Shown piece after piece: positions 7,977 to 15,958 of a DNA stretch of 43,628 nt. The position numbers were made by a program, and so were the translations under genes. Source of the stretch: Solirubrobacteraceae bacterium (lineage in GTDB: Bacteria > Actinomycetota > Thermoleophilia > Solirubrobacterales > Solirubrobacteraceae); contig JAGIBJ010000033.1 in assembly GCA_017744415.1 (NCBI GenBank), positions 1 to 43,628 on the forward strand, written 5' to 3'. Within the stretch, counting starts at the first letter, position 1. Every line of letters begins with the position of its first letter. The notes beneath the pieces were generated by a model. That model was not told the DNA's origin, searched no databases, and was given only the letters and a program-made list of their open reading frames with translations.

Positions 7977-9076
7977 GCGCCGGCAGCTGGCAAGCACGAC
8001 CGCTCACACCGAGCGAGGCGGCGATCGTCTTCCATCCCGACCAGCAGACGCCCTGGGCGCCGAGCGTCGTCGTGCATCTGAGCGAGCCGCTCGATGCCGC
8101 GCTCGCCGCCACCCGCCTGGCCGCGCTGGCTGCGCTCCACCCGATTCTCGACGCGAGCCTCGTCGGCGACGGCTGGATGGCGGGCTCGGGGCGACTGCGC
8201 GTCGAGGCGGACGCCGACCTGGATCCGGTGCTGCACGCGCGCTTCGATCTTGCCGCCGGGCCGCCGCTGCGGGTTGCGCTCGCGGCCGACGGCCTGCGGC
8301 TCGCGGTCGTGGGCCACCACGCCGCGCTCGACGGGCGCGCGCTGATCGCCGTCGCGAGCGCCTTGCTCGGCAGCCCCGACGCGCTCGCTTCGGGCGCTGC
8401 GGCGCAGGCGGCCCCACCGATGGCCGCGCCGCCGGCGCCGGCCCCGACAGGCGGCGCTGCCGAGCTGCTGCGCCGGGTGGCCCAGCCTGCCGATCGGGTG
8501 GCGCCATCGTTCTCGCCGCCGACCGCCGAGTCGTTCGCCGCGGCGCCGCTCCCGCCCGGCGTGAGCCCGCGCGCCTCGTCGCTCGCCGCGGCCGCGGTGA
8601 CGGCCGTCGGCCCGTGGAACGCTGCGCGGGGCGGCTCGCCGTGGGGACGGATCGGCCTGACGATCCCCGTCGGTGGGCCGGCCGTGCTCGGCAACGTCTC
8701 GACCCACCGCCGCGTCGATCTCGGGCTTCCCGCGGATGTCGGCGCTGCCGTCACCGCGGCGCTCGCCCAGGCCGCCGAGCCGCCCGGCACCGGCCTCTCG
8801 CCGGCCCGAGCGAAGCTGTTGCGGGCGCTGGCACCGGTCACCGACCGCCTCTCCGACAGCCTGCTGATCTCGAACCTCGGCCGCGTCGAGCTGCCGGGGG
8901 CTGCGGCCGTCGACTTCTACCCGCAGGCGCGTGGTCGCTCGGCCGTCGCGATCGGTGCGTGTACCCCGGTGGGCGGCACGGCGCGCATCACCGTGCGCGC
9001 CCGCGACCTCGTTCCTGCGGACGCCGAGGCGCTCCTCGACCGGGTGGTCCGTCAGCTCGCGCTCCGGGCGGCCTGA
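7973..9076 (+). CDS. Condensation-fold (PapA-like) acyltransferase
   Basis: A 367-residue protein of the chloramphenicol-acetyltransferase/condensation-domain fold. It has the catalytic HHxxxDG motif as HHAALDG at residues 115-121, and a later LLISNLGRVELPG segment like that in polyketide-associated acyltransferases and NRPS condensation domains. It is shorter than a full condensation domain (about 450), and no carrier-protein, adenylation or other NRPS module is nearby, so it is a stand-alone acyl transferase. ATG 7973 overlaps the stop of the AftD-like gene (ATGA), making it the last gene of the operon. Acylation of the glycan or of a glycolipid is inferred from context. No signal peptide or membrane helix is visible, so it would act on the cytoplasmic face. 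Confidence 0.75.
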   Translation: MSAGSWQARPLTPSEAAIVFHPDQQTPWAPSVVVHLSEPLDAALAATRLAALAALHPILDASLVGDGWMAGSGRLRVEADADLDPVLHARFDLAAGPPLRVALAADGLRLAVVGHHAALDGRALIAVASALLGSPDALASGAAAQAAPPMAAPPAPAPTGGAAELLRRVAQPADRVAPSFSPPTAESFAAAPLPPGVSPRASSLAAAAVTAVGPWNAARGGSPWGRIGLTIPVGGPAVLGNVSTHRRVDLGLPADVGAAVTAALAQAAEPPGTGLSPARAKLLRALAPVTDRLSDSLLISNLGRVELPGAAAVDFYPQARGRSAVAIGACTPVGGTARITVRARDLVPADAEALLDRVVRQLALRAA

Positions 9077-9124
9077 CGAGACGCAGCGCGGTGACGGTAG
9101 CGGCCCACCCGTTCCGAACCGTGG

Positions 9125-9130
9125 GTAGAT
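9125..9130 (+). promoter_or_regulatory. -10 hexamer TAGATT, leaderless start
   Basis: TAGATT ends 8 nt before GTG 9139. No Shine-Dalgarno lies between, so the transcript probably begins at or next to the start codon. No clear -35 is seen. Confidence 0.55.
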
Positions 9131-9138
9131 TGCGCGAG

Positions 9139-9843
9139 GTGCGGTCCGCTCTGCCTCGCCTCCAGCTCCTGATCGCTACCGCGCTCGCGGTCCTCGCGAT
9201 CGGCCTCGCAGCCTGCGGCGGCTCCGACGCGGGCACCGACGAGCACGCCGGCCACGAACCGTCGGCGGCCACGAGCAGTACCGCATCGACCGCCTCTGCC
9301 GAGGAGGCCACCGCCGCGTTCGTGCGGCAGATGATCCCGCACCACCAGATGGCGATCGAGATGGCCAAGGCTGCCTTGAAGCGCAGCAAGCGCCCCGAGG
9401 TGACGAAGCTCGCTCGCGCGGTGGTCGCTGCTCAGAGCGAGGAGATCGCCAAGCTCAAGACGATCGCCGAGGCGCAGGGGATCGACATCGCCGACCCTTC
9501 CGGAGCAGAGGCCGACGACGCGAAGGCGCTCGGCCTCGACCAGGGCGCGATGGGCATGGACATGAACATGCAGGCGCTCGAGACCGGCGACGTCGACCGC
9601 GCCTTCCTCGATCTGATGGTCCCGCACCACGACGGCGCGCTGGCGATGGCCGCCGCGGTGCTGAACGCCGGTGCCACCGGCGAGGTGCAGACGCTCGCCG
9701 AGGGCATCGTGAAGACGCAGGCCGCGGAGATCGCCGAGATGCAGACGTGGCGCGAGGCGTGGTTCGGCGACGATCCGGCGGCCACGGCGCCGCCCGCGGA
9801 CGAGGCGGGCCACGAGGGTCACGACATGGGCGACATGAAGTAG
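9139..9843 (+). CDS. DUF305 lipoprotein
   Basis: A 234-residue exported lipoprotein. The N-terminus has a hydrophobic signal segment ending in the lipobox LAAC (IGLAACGGS), followed by a Ser/Thr/Ala linker with an early His (DEHAGHE). The DUF305 domain then carries two copies of the family His pair, MIPHHQMAIEMA and MVPHHDGALAMA, plus Met-rich GMDMNMQ between them and a His-rich tail (AGHEGHDMGDMK). DUF305 proteins are ferritin-like four-helix proteins often linked to copper handling; the His/Met content fits metal binding (inference). GTG 9139 is chosen from its leaderless -10 at 9125; GTG 9091 and GTG 9121 are in-frame alternatives. It converges on the next gene with an 18-nt gap. Confidence 0.85.
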   Translation: MRSALPRLQLLIATALAVLAIGLAACGGSDAGTDEHAGHEPSAATSSTASTASAEEATAAFVRQMIPHHQMAIEMAKAALKRSKRPEVTKLARAVVAAQSEEIAKLKTIAEAQGIDIADPSGAEADDAKALGLDQGAMGMDMNMQALETGDVDRAFLDLMVPHHDGALAMAAAVLNAGATGEVQTLAEGIVKTQAAEIAEMQTWREAWFGDDPAATAPPADEAGHEGHDMGDMK

Positions 9844-9861
9844 CCGACCGGGCGCGCGGCG

Positions 9862-11625
9862 TCAGCCGAGGCGGGTCACGTCGACCGCCACCAGCCACTG
9901 GTCGAGCACCTGCGGCGGGCATGGCCAGCTCGCGCACGTGCGGTCGGTGGCGAGCTGCTGGATCGGGATCCAGAGCAGGTGCCGGGCACGGTCGTAGGCG
10001 GCCTTGCGCGGGCCGATGCGCACGGTGCTGCGATCGGCGAGCAGGTCGAGGCCGAGGTCGACGGAGCGCCCGGCGGCCAGCCCGCCATCGGCGGTACGCC
10101 GCACCGCGAGCACTCGCCCGGACATCGTCGAGAGCACGACCGTGCCACCCGGGAGCGGGTCGAGGCTGCGCGCGATCCCGAGGCCGGCGGCCTCCCCGAT
10201 CCGCACGTCCGGCGCGCACGTGCGGCCCCACGCCTGACCACGCCAGGCGGAGCTCACGCTGCAGCCGGAGCGGCCGGCGAGCACGGTGCCGCGCGAGGTG
10301 CGGCGGTAGACGGCGAGCGCCCCGGCCTGGAGCGTCCCCACCTGCGACTGCCCGGCCCAGAGGTCGCCGCGCGCGTCGTACGTGGCTGTCTCGAAGCCCA
10401 GCGGGGTGCCGTCCGCGGCGCGGTCGCCGGTGAGGATCGGAGCGGAGAGCGGGGTGAGGGTGCCGGACTTCGCGTCGTACGCAAACTCCTGCATCGCGCC
10501 GGCCACCGAGGGTGCGCCAGCATCGCCCACACCGCGCTCGGCGTCGAAGATCACCACGAAGCGCTCGGCACCGCTGCGCCCGTACGGATCGGCGACCACC
10601 TCGCGCGGGTGAACCGCGAGCTGCCCGCCGTCGGGCGCCGTGATCGACGGGTAGGCGTACGACGCGAGCACGTTCCCGCGCACCGGATCGAGCACACTGA
10701 GCCGGCCGCTCGGGCGATCGGGGTCGTCGAAGGCGTACTGCGTGACGACGAGCCCCTGGGAGGCCGGGAGCTGCGCGAACTCCGCCGGCATGCGGCAGTC
10801 GCCGTAGGTGTCCATGCCCGGGTAGCTGCGCGTCACGCAGGCGTCGCCCGTGGCGGCGGCCGCGGCGTGCGCCGCCCGGCGCGCCTTGCGGCTCTTACGA
10901 CTCGCCATGCGGATACGTGCCCGCTCCGCCCGGCCCGCGCTCACCGCGAGATCGGAGGCGGTGCGGCTGCGGCGCCGGTCGACCGACCATCCGCCGTCGG
11001 AGTTCTGCGCCAGCACGCCCAGGGTGGGATATTCGCCACCGCCGCTCGCCCAGCCCCAGAAGGGCATGGCGCTCGTGAAGACGACGCGCGTCGAGCTTCC
11101 GGCGCGGATCACGCCGACGTCCGAGACGTCGCCGCCGCCGACGATGCTCGAGGCCGCGGGCCACGGGCCGCCGAGCTCGGTCAGGCCAGTCGACGTGGGA
11201 ACGACGGTGTTCGCGAACCGCAGGGTCGCAGGATCGAAGGTGGTGAGCGCCATCTGCCGCGCCGTGGGCCGCAGCTGGTTGTCGGTCTGTGGCTCGTTGG
11301 CGATGACAATGGTGCCGTCGGGAGCGATTGCCGGGAAGTACGCCGACTGACCGGGCAGGAAGCCCCAGCCCGGGACCGGTGCCGTCGTCAGCGCCTCGCC
11401 CGTCGGCGTCGCCGCTCGGTGATCGAGTCCGCCGAACGTCCCGGCAGCTCCATAGACGCGCACGATCGCGCCGGGGTCAACGTCGACGGACGCCGTCGAA
11501 GCGGCTGCGCACGCAGGCGCGAGCAGGGGGGCAGCTGACAAGCACGCGATCGCAGCGAGGATGCTCTGCGCACTTCGGCGCCTCCCTGGCAGCGACCGGC
11601 GCCTCCTTGGCGACCGAAAATCCAC
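9862..11625 (-). CDS. Large secreted protein of unknown function
   Basis: A 587-residue protein with an Arg-rich N-terminus (SPRRRRSLPGRRR), a hydrophobic helix and a signal-peptidase-like site (ACAAAS), so it is probably exported. The rest is Gly/Ala-rich with recurring strands such as AIAPDGTIVIANEP, YDARGDLWAGQSQ and GTVVLSTMSGRVLAV, suggesting a beta-propeller-like fold; I recognise no family. A basic insert near residue 250 (MASRKSRKARRAAHAAAAA) interrupts it. Two Cys pairs (ACVTRSYPG/GDCRMP and TCASWPC) could form disulfides. GTG 11625 follows GGAAGGAG at very short spacing; TTG 11673 would lengthen the N-terminus by 16 residues. It is transcribed away from the efe operon and convergent with the DUF305 gene. 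No function is proposed. Confidence 0.7.
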   Translation of the reverse strand: MDFRSPRRRRSLPGRRRSAQSILAAIACLSAAPLLAPACAAASTASVDVDPGAIVRVYGAAGTFGGLDHRAATPTGEALTTAPVPGWGFLPGQSAYFPAIAPDGTIVIANEPQTDNQLRPTARQMALTTFDPATLRFANTVVPTSTGLTELGGPWPAASSIVGGGDVSDVGVIRAGSSTRVVFTSAMPFWGWASGGGEYPTLGVLAQNSDGGWSVDRRRSRTASDLAVSAGRAERARIRMASRKSRKARRAAHAAAAATGDACVTRSYPGMDTYGDCRMPAEFAQLPASQGLVVTQYAFDDPDRPSGRLSVLDPVRGNVLASYAYPSITAPDGGQLAVHPREVVADPYGRSGAERFVVIFDAERGVGDAGAPSVAGAMQEFAYDAKSGTLTPLSAPILTGDRAADGTPLGFETATYDARGDLWAGQSQVGTLQAGALAVYRRTSRGTVLAGRSGCSVSSAWRGQAWGRTCAPDVRIGEAAGLGIARSLDPLPGGTVVLSTMSGRVLAVRRTADGGLAAGRSVDLGLDLLADRSTVRIGPRKAAYDRARHLLWIPIQQLATDRTCASWPCPPQVLDQWLVAVDVTRLG

Positions 11626-11699
11626 GCTCCTTCCATCGGGATCCCAGGGGATCAAACTGAATGGACCAGCCAATCAGTGGACGAACTTCGGGCGTGGTG

Positions 11700-11733
11700 G
11701 CGCTCCAGCGTTTGAGCGCGGGCGAAGCCGCCC
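11700..11733 (-). terminator. Two small hairpins downstream of efeB
   Basis: GCGCTC (11700-11705) pairs with GAGCGC (11714-11719), and GGGCG (11720-11724) pairs with CGCCC (11729-11733), immediately after the efeB stop. They lack a U-tract, which is common for actinobacterial terminators. Weak assignment. Confidence 0.35.
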
Positions 11734-11741
11734 CGATGGGC

Positions 11742-13028
11742 CTAGGCGAAAAGACGTTCGCCGATGAATCCGCCCTCGCTCGCCACGCCCGCCGGCACCG
11801 CGAACACGGCGCTGCCGACGTGCCGGATGTACTCGTTGAGCGCGTCTTTGCTCCCGAGGTGCCGCTGCAGCGCGATGAAGTGCTTCGGGTCGCGCATGTA
11901 GGCGAGGAAGAAGAGGCCGGCGTCGAGTTGGCCGAGATCCGCCGAGAGGCCGTCCGTGAACGAGTAGCCGCGCCGGAGAATGCGGATGCCGCCGTTGGTG
12001 CTGGGGTGGGCTACGGCGACGTGCGAGTTGGCCGGGATCCGCAGCTGGCCGTCCGCGCCCTTCGCGGTGAGGTCGACCTCGTCGAACTCGCCCGCGCTGC
12101 CGATCGGCGCACCGGTCACCTTCGTGCGGCCGATGGTGGCCTCCTGGTCGGCGAGCGGGGCGCGGTCCCACGATTCGATCGTCATGCTGATGCGCCGCGC
12201 AACGAGGTAGCTGCCGCCGGCGAGCCAGTCGCCCTCGTCGCCCACCCACACGTGCTCGTCCATCGCCCTGGCGTCTTCGCCGACGATATTGGCGGTGCCG
12301 TCCTTGAAGCCCATGAGGTTGCGCGGCGTGGCCTGCGTGCGCGACGTGCTGGCCGTGCGGCCGAAGCCCACCTGCGTCCAGCGCAGCTGCGCGTACTGGC
12401 GCGCGATGCGCGTGAGGTTGCGGACGGCGTGGAAGGCCACCTGCGGATCGTCGGAGCACGCTTGCACGCAGAGGTCGCCGCCGCTGCGTTCGGCCTCGAG
12501 CTCGTCGCCTGGGAGGGCGGGCAGCGGGCGGAGGGCGGCGGGCCGGCGGTCACGAAGCCCGAGGCGGTCCGTGCCGTCTCGCTCGAAGAGCGTGGGCCCG
12601 AGGCCGAAGGTGAGGGTGAGGCGTCCGGCACGCAGGCCCTGCGCTTCGCCGGTGTCGGCCGGTGGCGCGAGCGGGTTGCCGCCGACGGTGCCGACGGCCC
12701 GGCCCTCGGTGAGCAGCGCCGCGGCCTGCGTCCACGCCTTCAGCAGCGCCTCGAGGTCGGCGCGCTCGTCGCTGATCAGATCGAAGGCGGCGAAGACGAG
12801 GCGGTCCTGCTGGGGCGTCGTGATGCCGGCCTGGTGGGCACCGTGGAACGCGACCACGTCGGCCGAGCTCACGCCCGCTCCGCCGTCGCCATCGGCGGCG
12901 ACCGCGACGCTCGCGCCGAGCGCCGCGCCGACGCCGGCGGCGGCGCCGGTGCGCAGGAGCGAGCGGCGCGTGAGCCCCGCCGCCGGCGCGGCGGGCTCGG
13001 CGTCGCCGTGGGCCGCGGGTTCGGTCAT
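11742..13028 (-). CDS. efeB: Dyp-type heme peroxidase, Tat-exported (EfeB)
   Basis: A 428-residue Dyp-type peroxidase. The N-terminus has a twin-arginine signal (LTRRSLLRTGAAAGVG, residues about 19-34). The family GxxDG motif is present as MGFKDGTANI, and the heme-side segment AHPSTNGGIRILRRGYSF matches EfeB. EfeB is the periplasmic or extracytoplasmic partner of the EfeU permease and EfeO in ferrous iron (or heme iron) acquisition, and leaves the cell folded with heme bound, consistent with the Tat signal. ATG 13028 overlaps the stop of the EfeU-EfeO gene (ATGA), so the two are translationally coupled. Length and motifs are normal; nothing suggests inactivation. Confidence 0.93.
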   Translation of the reverse strand: MTEPAAHGDAEPAAPAAGLTRRSLLRTGAAAGVGAALGASVAVAADGDGGAGVSSADVVAFHGAHQAGITTPQQDRLVFAAFDLISDERADLEALLKAWTQAAALLTEGRAVGTVGGNPLAPPADTGEAQGLRAGRLTLTFGLGPTLFERDGTDRLGLRDRRPAALRPLPALPGDELEAERSGGDLCVQACSDDPQVAFHAVRNLTRIARQYAQLRWTQVGFGRTASTSRTQATPRNLMGFKDGTANIVGEDARAMDEHVWVGDEGDWLAGGSYLVARRISMTIESWDRAPLADQEATIGRTKVTGAPIGSAGEFDEVDLTAKGADGQLRIPANSHVAVAHPSTNGGIRILRRGYSFTDGLSADLGQLDAGLFFLAYMRDPKHFIALQRHLGSKDALNEYIRHVGSAVFAVPAGVASEGGFIGERLFA

Positions 13029-15007
13029 CCGACGACCTTCGCCGGCACCTCGGAGAGCGGCTCCGCGAGGCGGTTGAGTGCCGCGCTGAGCTTGCGCTTG
13101 TCGGCCGGCGTGAGCTCGGTGTAGCTCACGAAGCCGTCGCCGCGCGCGTAGGGCGCGAGTGCCGCGTACACCGCCTTGAACTCCGGCGCGATCTGCTGCT
13201 CGAGCGCGGTGTCGCGGCTGCTGAGGATCGGCGAGACGACGTTGTAGGCCTCCTCCGCGCCCTCCACGTTCGCCTTGAAGTCGACGAGGTCGGTGTGCGA
13301 GTAGCGGTCCTCCTCGCCGGTGATCTTGCTCTTGCTCACCTCGCCGAGGAGCTCGACGGCGCCGTTGGCGATCTGCGCGGGCTCGAGCTCGATGGTCCTC
13401 ACCCGCTGCTCGAGATCCTTCACGTCGGCGAGGAGCTGGTCGGCGATCGGCCCGAGGCCCTTCGTCGAACCGGTCTGCCAGAGCTCGCGCTCGATGCGAT
13501 GGAAGCCGGTGAACTCGTCGTCGTTCGCGACGTCGTTGATGCGAACGTCGATCTTCGGGTCGAGGTCGCCGAACGCCTCGGCGACGGGCTCGATCCGCTC
13601 GTAGGGCTCGCGCGCGCTCGCGTACCGCGCCTTGGCGCCGGCAACGTCGCCAGCCTTCACGGCCGCGGTGAACGTTCCGACGCGCTTGGTGAGCAGCACG
13701 GTCTGTGCCTCGAGGAAGGTGCGGTAGTCGGCGACGGCCTGCTTGGCCTCGGCGCTCTTCGCGCCGGTGTCGGCGGCCTCGCCGGTCACGGTGAGCGTGC
13801 CCGTCTCTGCGGTCGTGCCACCGGGGCACGTCGTCTCGTAGGTGCCAGGGGCGAGCGTGACCGAAACGCTGCGCTCGATCCCGGCGGCGACGTTCTCCGC
13901 CTCGACGAGGATGCGCGAGCCGTCGAGCACCTCGAACTCGGTCACGTCGGCCGTGCCCGAGTTGGTCACGGCGAACGTCGTGGGTCCGGCGGCGAGTTCG
14001 AGATTGGCCGGGCTGCAGCCGGCAGCCGAGAGCGTGATCGCCACCTCCTTGCTGCCGGTGCCCGTGGACGAACCCGATGCGCTCGCGAACAGCGCTCCGG
14101 TGCCGAGCAGTGCGACGAGCGCGCCGCCGACGAGCCCCGCCCGGGCACGGTTGCTGATGGTCGCGGGGGCGGCGGCGGCTTCGCCTGCGGCCCTGGCAAC
14201 GGTGCGCGACGTCGTCGGCGCGAGCACGAACGCCACCACGGGGACGAGGTAGAGCGCCCAGATCCCGAGCTCGCCGACGGTCGGCTGCGGGTCGATGCCG
14301 AACAGACCAGTGAAGAGCGTGGCGCGGATGGTGCCGTCCGGGATCACGCCGGTGAGGTCGAGGGCCTGGTGCTGCAAGCCGTTCCACCACCCGGCCTCAT
14401 GCGCGGTGTGGAGCGCCTTCGAGAGCAGACCCGCGGCAACGAACGCAAGCAGCACGCCGGTGGCCTTGAAGAACTTCGTGAGGTTCAGGCGTACGCCGCC
14501 TTTGAAGATCCCGAACCCGATGGCGACGGCGACGGCGAGACCGAGCACTGCGCCGAGGGCCGAAGCGGCGACGTCGGAGGAGGCGTTGAACGCGGCGACC
14601 AGGAACACGGAGGTCTCAAGACCCTCACGCAGCACGGCGAGGAACGCCATGCCGATGAGGCCCAGCGCGGAGCCGGTGGCGAGGGCCGCGGCGGTGTTCT
14701 CCTTGAGCTCACGCGAGAGGCTCGGCGCGTGGCGCTTCATCCACACGATCATCCAAGTGACCGCAGCCACCGCGATCACCGCGATGATCGTCTCGAGGCC
14801 CTCTTGCTGCTGACGCGGCAGCTCCTGGTCGACGAGGTGGAGCGTGATGCCGACGGCCGCACAGACGCCGGCGGCCGCGAGCACGCCGATCCACACCCAG
14901 CGCAGGGCATCGCGCCGCTCCTGGGATGCGAGAAACGCGGCGATGATGCCGACGATCAGCGAGGCCTCGAGGCCTTCGCGCAGACCGATGACGAACGTAG
15001 AAAGCAC
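13025..15007 (-). CDS. efeUO: EfeU-EfeO fusion: FTR1-type iron permease with cupredoxin and M75/imelysin domains
   Basis: A 660-residue fusion of two proteins that are usually separate. Residues about 1-275 are an FTR1/EfeU permease with both iron-binding REGLE motifs (residues 10-14 and 127-131) in membrane helices. A further helix near 290-310 leads to a cupredoxin-like segment (about 320-410, with Cys331 and Cys394) and a C-terminal EfeO/M75 domain (about 415-660) bearing the HxxE motif as HRIE (503-506). Predicted role: oxidation-coupled import of ferrous iron, with the extracytoplasmic EfeO part handing iron to the permease. GTG 15007 is preferred over GTG 15055 because AGGA lies 6 nt upstream and the family starts at this point. 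Cotranscribed with efeB. Confidence 0.92.
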   Translation of the reverse strand: MLSTFVIGLREGLEASLIVGIIAAFLASQERRDALRWVWIGVLAAAGVCAAVGITLHLVDQELPRQQQEGLETIIAVIAVAAVTWMIVWMKRHAPSLSRELKENTAAALATGSALGLIGMAFLAVLREGLETSVFLVAAFNASSDVAASALGAVLGLAVAVAIGFGIFKGGVRLNLTKFFKATGVLLAFVAAGLLSKALHTAHEAGWWNGLQHQALDLTGVIPDGTIRATLFTGLFGIDPQPTVGELGIWALYLVPVVAFVLAPTTSRTVARAAGEAAAAPATISNRARAGLVGGALVALLGTGALFASASGSSTGTGSKEVAITLSAAGCSPANLELAAGPTTFAVTNSGTADVTEFEVLDGSRILVEAENVAAGIERSVSVTLAPGTYETTCPGGTTAETGTLTVTGEAADTGAKSAEAKQAVADYRTFLEAQTVLLTKRVGTFTAAVKAGDVAGAKARYASAREPYERIEPVAEAFGDLDPKIDVRINDVANDDEFTGFHRIERELWQTGSTKGLGPIADQLLADVKDLEQRVRTIELEPAQIANGAVELLGEVSKSKITGEEDRYSHTDLVDFKANVEGAEEAYNVVSPILSSRDTALEQQIAPEFKAVYAALAPYARGDGFVSYTELTPADKRKLSAALNRLAEPLSEVPAKVVG

Positions 15008-15075
15008 GGGCAGTCCTGCTGCAGGGGAGAGCGGGGCGCCGATCGAGCCCGGCACGGCCTCGGGCGGCGTCGAAA

Positions 15076-15099
15076 ATCCTACCGATCTTCTTGGTAGGA
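15076..15099 (-). promoter_or_regulatory. efe promoter with overlapping inverted repeat (candidate iron operator)
   Basis: TCCTACC (15077-15083) and GGTAGGA (15093-15099) form a 7-bp inverted repeat with a 9-nt spacer in a locally AT-rich patch. Read on the minus strand, the inner arm contains TAGGAT (15081 down to 15076), a plausible -10 about 70 nt before GTG 15007. A repressor bound here would block the promoter. An iron-responsive regulator (Fur or DtxR/IdeR type) is expected for an efe operon, but the sequence is not a textbook box of either. Confidence 0.5.
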
Positions 15100-15256
15100 A
15101 TTGTGAGAGCCAGGTGACGTAGGTCGGCTCGTTCGGCTCGAAACCATAGTGCAGCGGTAGGTATTGGCGTCGCGGCTTTCCCGCAGACCTTCGCGGCGCG
15201 CCCGTCGATCCGCCGGTCGCCCCGGGACGCCCGGCGTGGCGCGACCGGGCTGCGTC

Positions 15257-15262
15257 TATGCT
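15257..15262 (+). promoter_or_regulatory. -10 hexamer TATGCT for the 15334 gene
   Basis: TATGCT lies 71 nt before ATG 15334, giving a leader of about 65 nt that ends in a strong SD (AGGAGGAGA, 15321-15329). This contrasts with the leaderless promoters elsewhere. The rest of the 326-nt gap between efeU and this gene shows only the efe operator and GC-rich DNA. Confidence 0.45.
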
Positions 15263-15333
15263 CGATGCAATCCCGGATTCGGCGTGTTGGCTGCAGCAAG
15301 GTGGCTGCGCGCCCCGAGCAAGGAGGAGAGCGA

Positions 15334-15837
15334 ATGGCAGCCAAGAAGCGCGTACAGCAGGAGGCGGCCCACGGTGCGGCCGTGGTGGAGGCGCTCCGCG
15401 AGAACCCGTACGTGCAGCGTCTGCTCGCCGACGACGATCTGCGCGCGCACCTCACGGAGGCGCTCGAGTCGGGCAAGTCGGCCTACGAGCGTGCCTCGAA
15501 GACGAGCAAGCGCGGCGGAGCCAAGAAGCTCGTCACGGACCAGAAGCTCCAAGACGACCTGAAGGCCGTCTACGAGGCCGCGAAGTCGGCTCAGGAGAAG
15601 CTCCAGGATGCTCCGAAGCACCCGACAGGCACGAAGAAGAAGGGCCGCGGCCGCTTCCTCGTCCTCGCCGTGGTCGGTGCCGGCCTCGCCGTCGTGCTGA
15701 GCTCAGGCCTGCGCGACAAGGTCCTCGACCTGCTCTTTGGTCCGGAGGAGACGTTCGACTACGTCCCCGCCACCAACGGCAACGGCGCCTCGGCGTCGAC
15801 CACGCCGTCGTCGTCGAGCAGCACGACCGCCAGCTAA
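15334..15837 (+). CDS. Small single-pass membrane protein of unknown function
   Basis: A 167-residue protein. Residues 1-105 are charged and helical with many Lys, Ala and Glu (ENPYVQRLLADDDLRAHL, then KKLVTDQKLQDDLKAVYEAAKSAQEKL). A membrane helix spans about residues 110-128 (RFLVLAVVGAGLAVVLSSGL), and the tail ends in an Asn/Gly/Ser/Thr-rich low-complexity stretch. No family is recognised; similar helical, single-helix proteins occur widely in actinobacteria. ATG 15334 is supported by the very good SD AGGAGGAGA ending 4 nt upstream. Two hairpins follow the stop. It stands alone between divergent efe genes and a convergent R2lox-like gene. Confidence 0.8.
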   Translation: MAAKKRVQQEAAHGAAVVEALRENPYVQRLLADDDLRAHLTEALESGKSAYERASKTSKRGGAKKLVTDQKLQDDLKAVYEAAKSAQEKLQDAPKHPTGTKKKGRGRFLVLAVVGAGLAVVLSSGLRDKVLDLLFGPEETFDYVPATNGNGASASTTPSSSSSTTAS

Positions 15838-15851
15838 CGCGAACCGCGCAT

Positions 15852-15906
15852 GCGGCGCACCTGCGCCGCGCACGGATGAATCGACGGGCGCCCATGGGCG
15901 CCCGTC
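15852..15906 (+). terminator. Tandem hairpins between convergent genes
   Basis: GCGGCGC (15852-15858)/GCGCCGC (15863-15869) with a 4-nt loop, then an 11-bp near-palindrome GACGGGCGCCC (15883-15893)/GGGCGCCCGTC (15896-15906) followed by GTCGTTTC. The symmetry suits a bidirectional terminator for the 15334 gene and the facing R2lox-like gene. Confidence 0.6.
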
Positions 15907-15958
15907 GTCGTTTCGGGGCCCGCGGGGGCCCGAAGGAACGGAGGCTGAGCCCGGTGGG

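Noticed and set aside
9979..11538. 519-codon plus-strand open frame opposite the large secreted protein
   Set aside because: His/Arg/Gly-rich with no domain; the minus-strand frame has a signal peptide and coherent composition.
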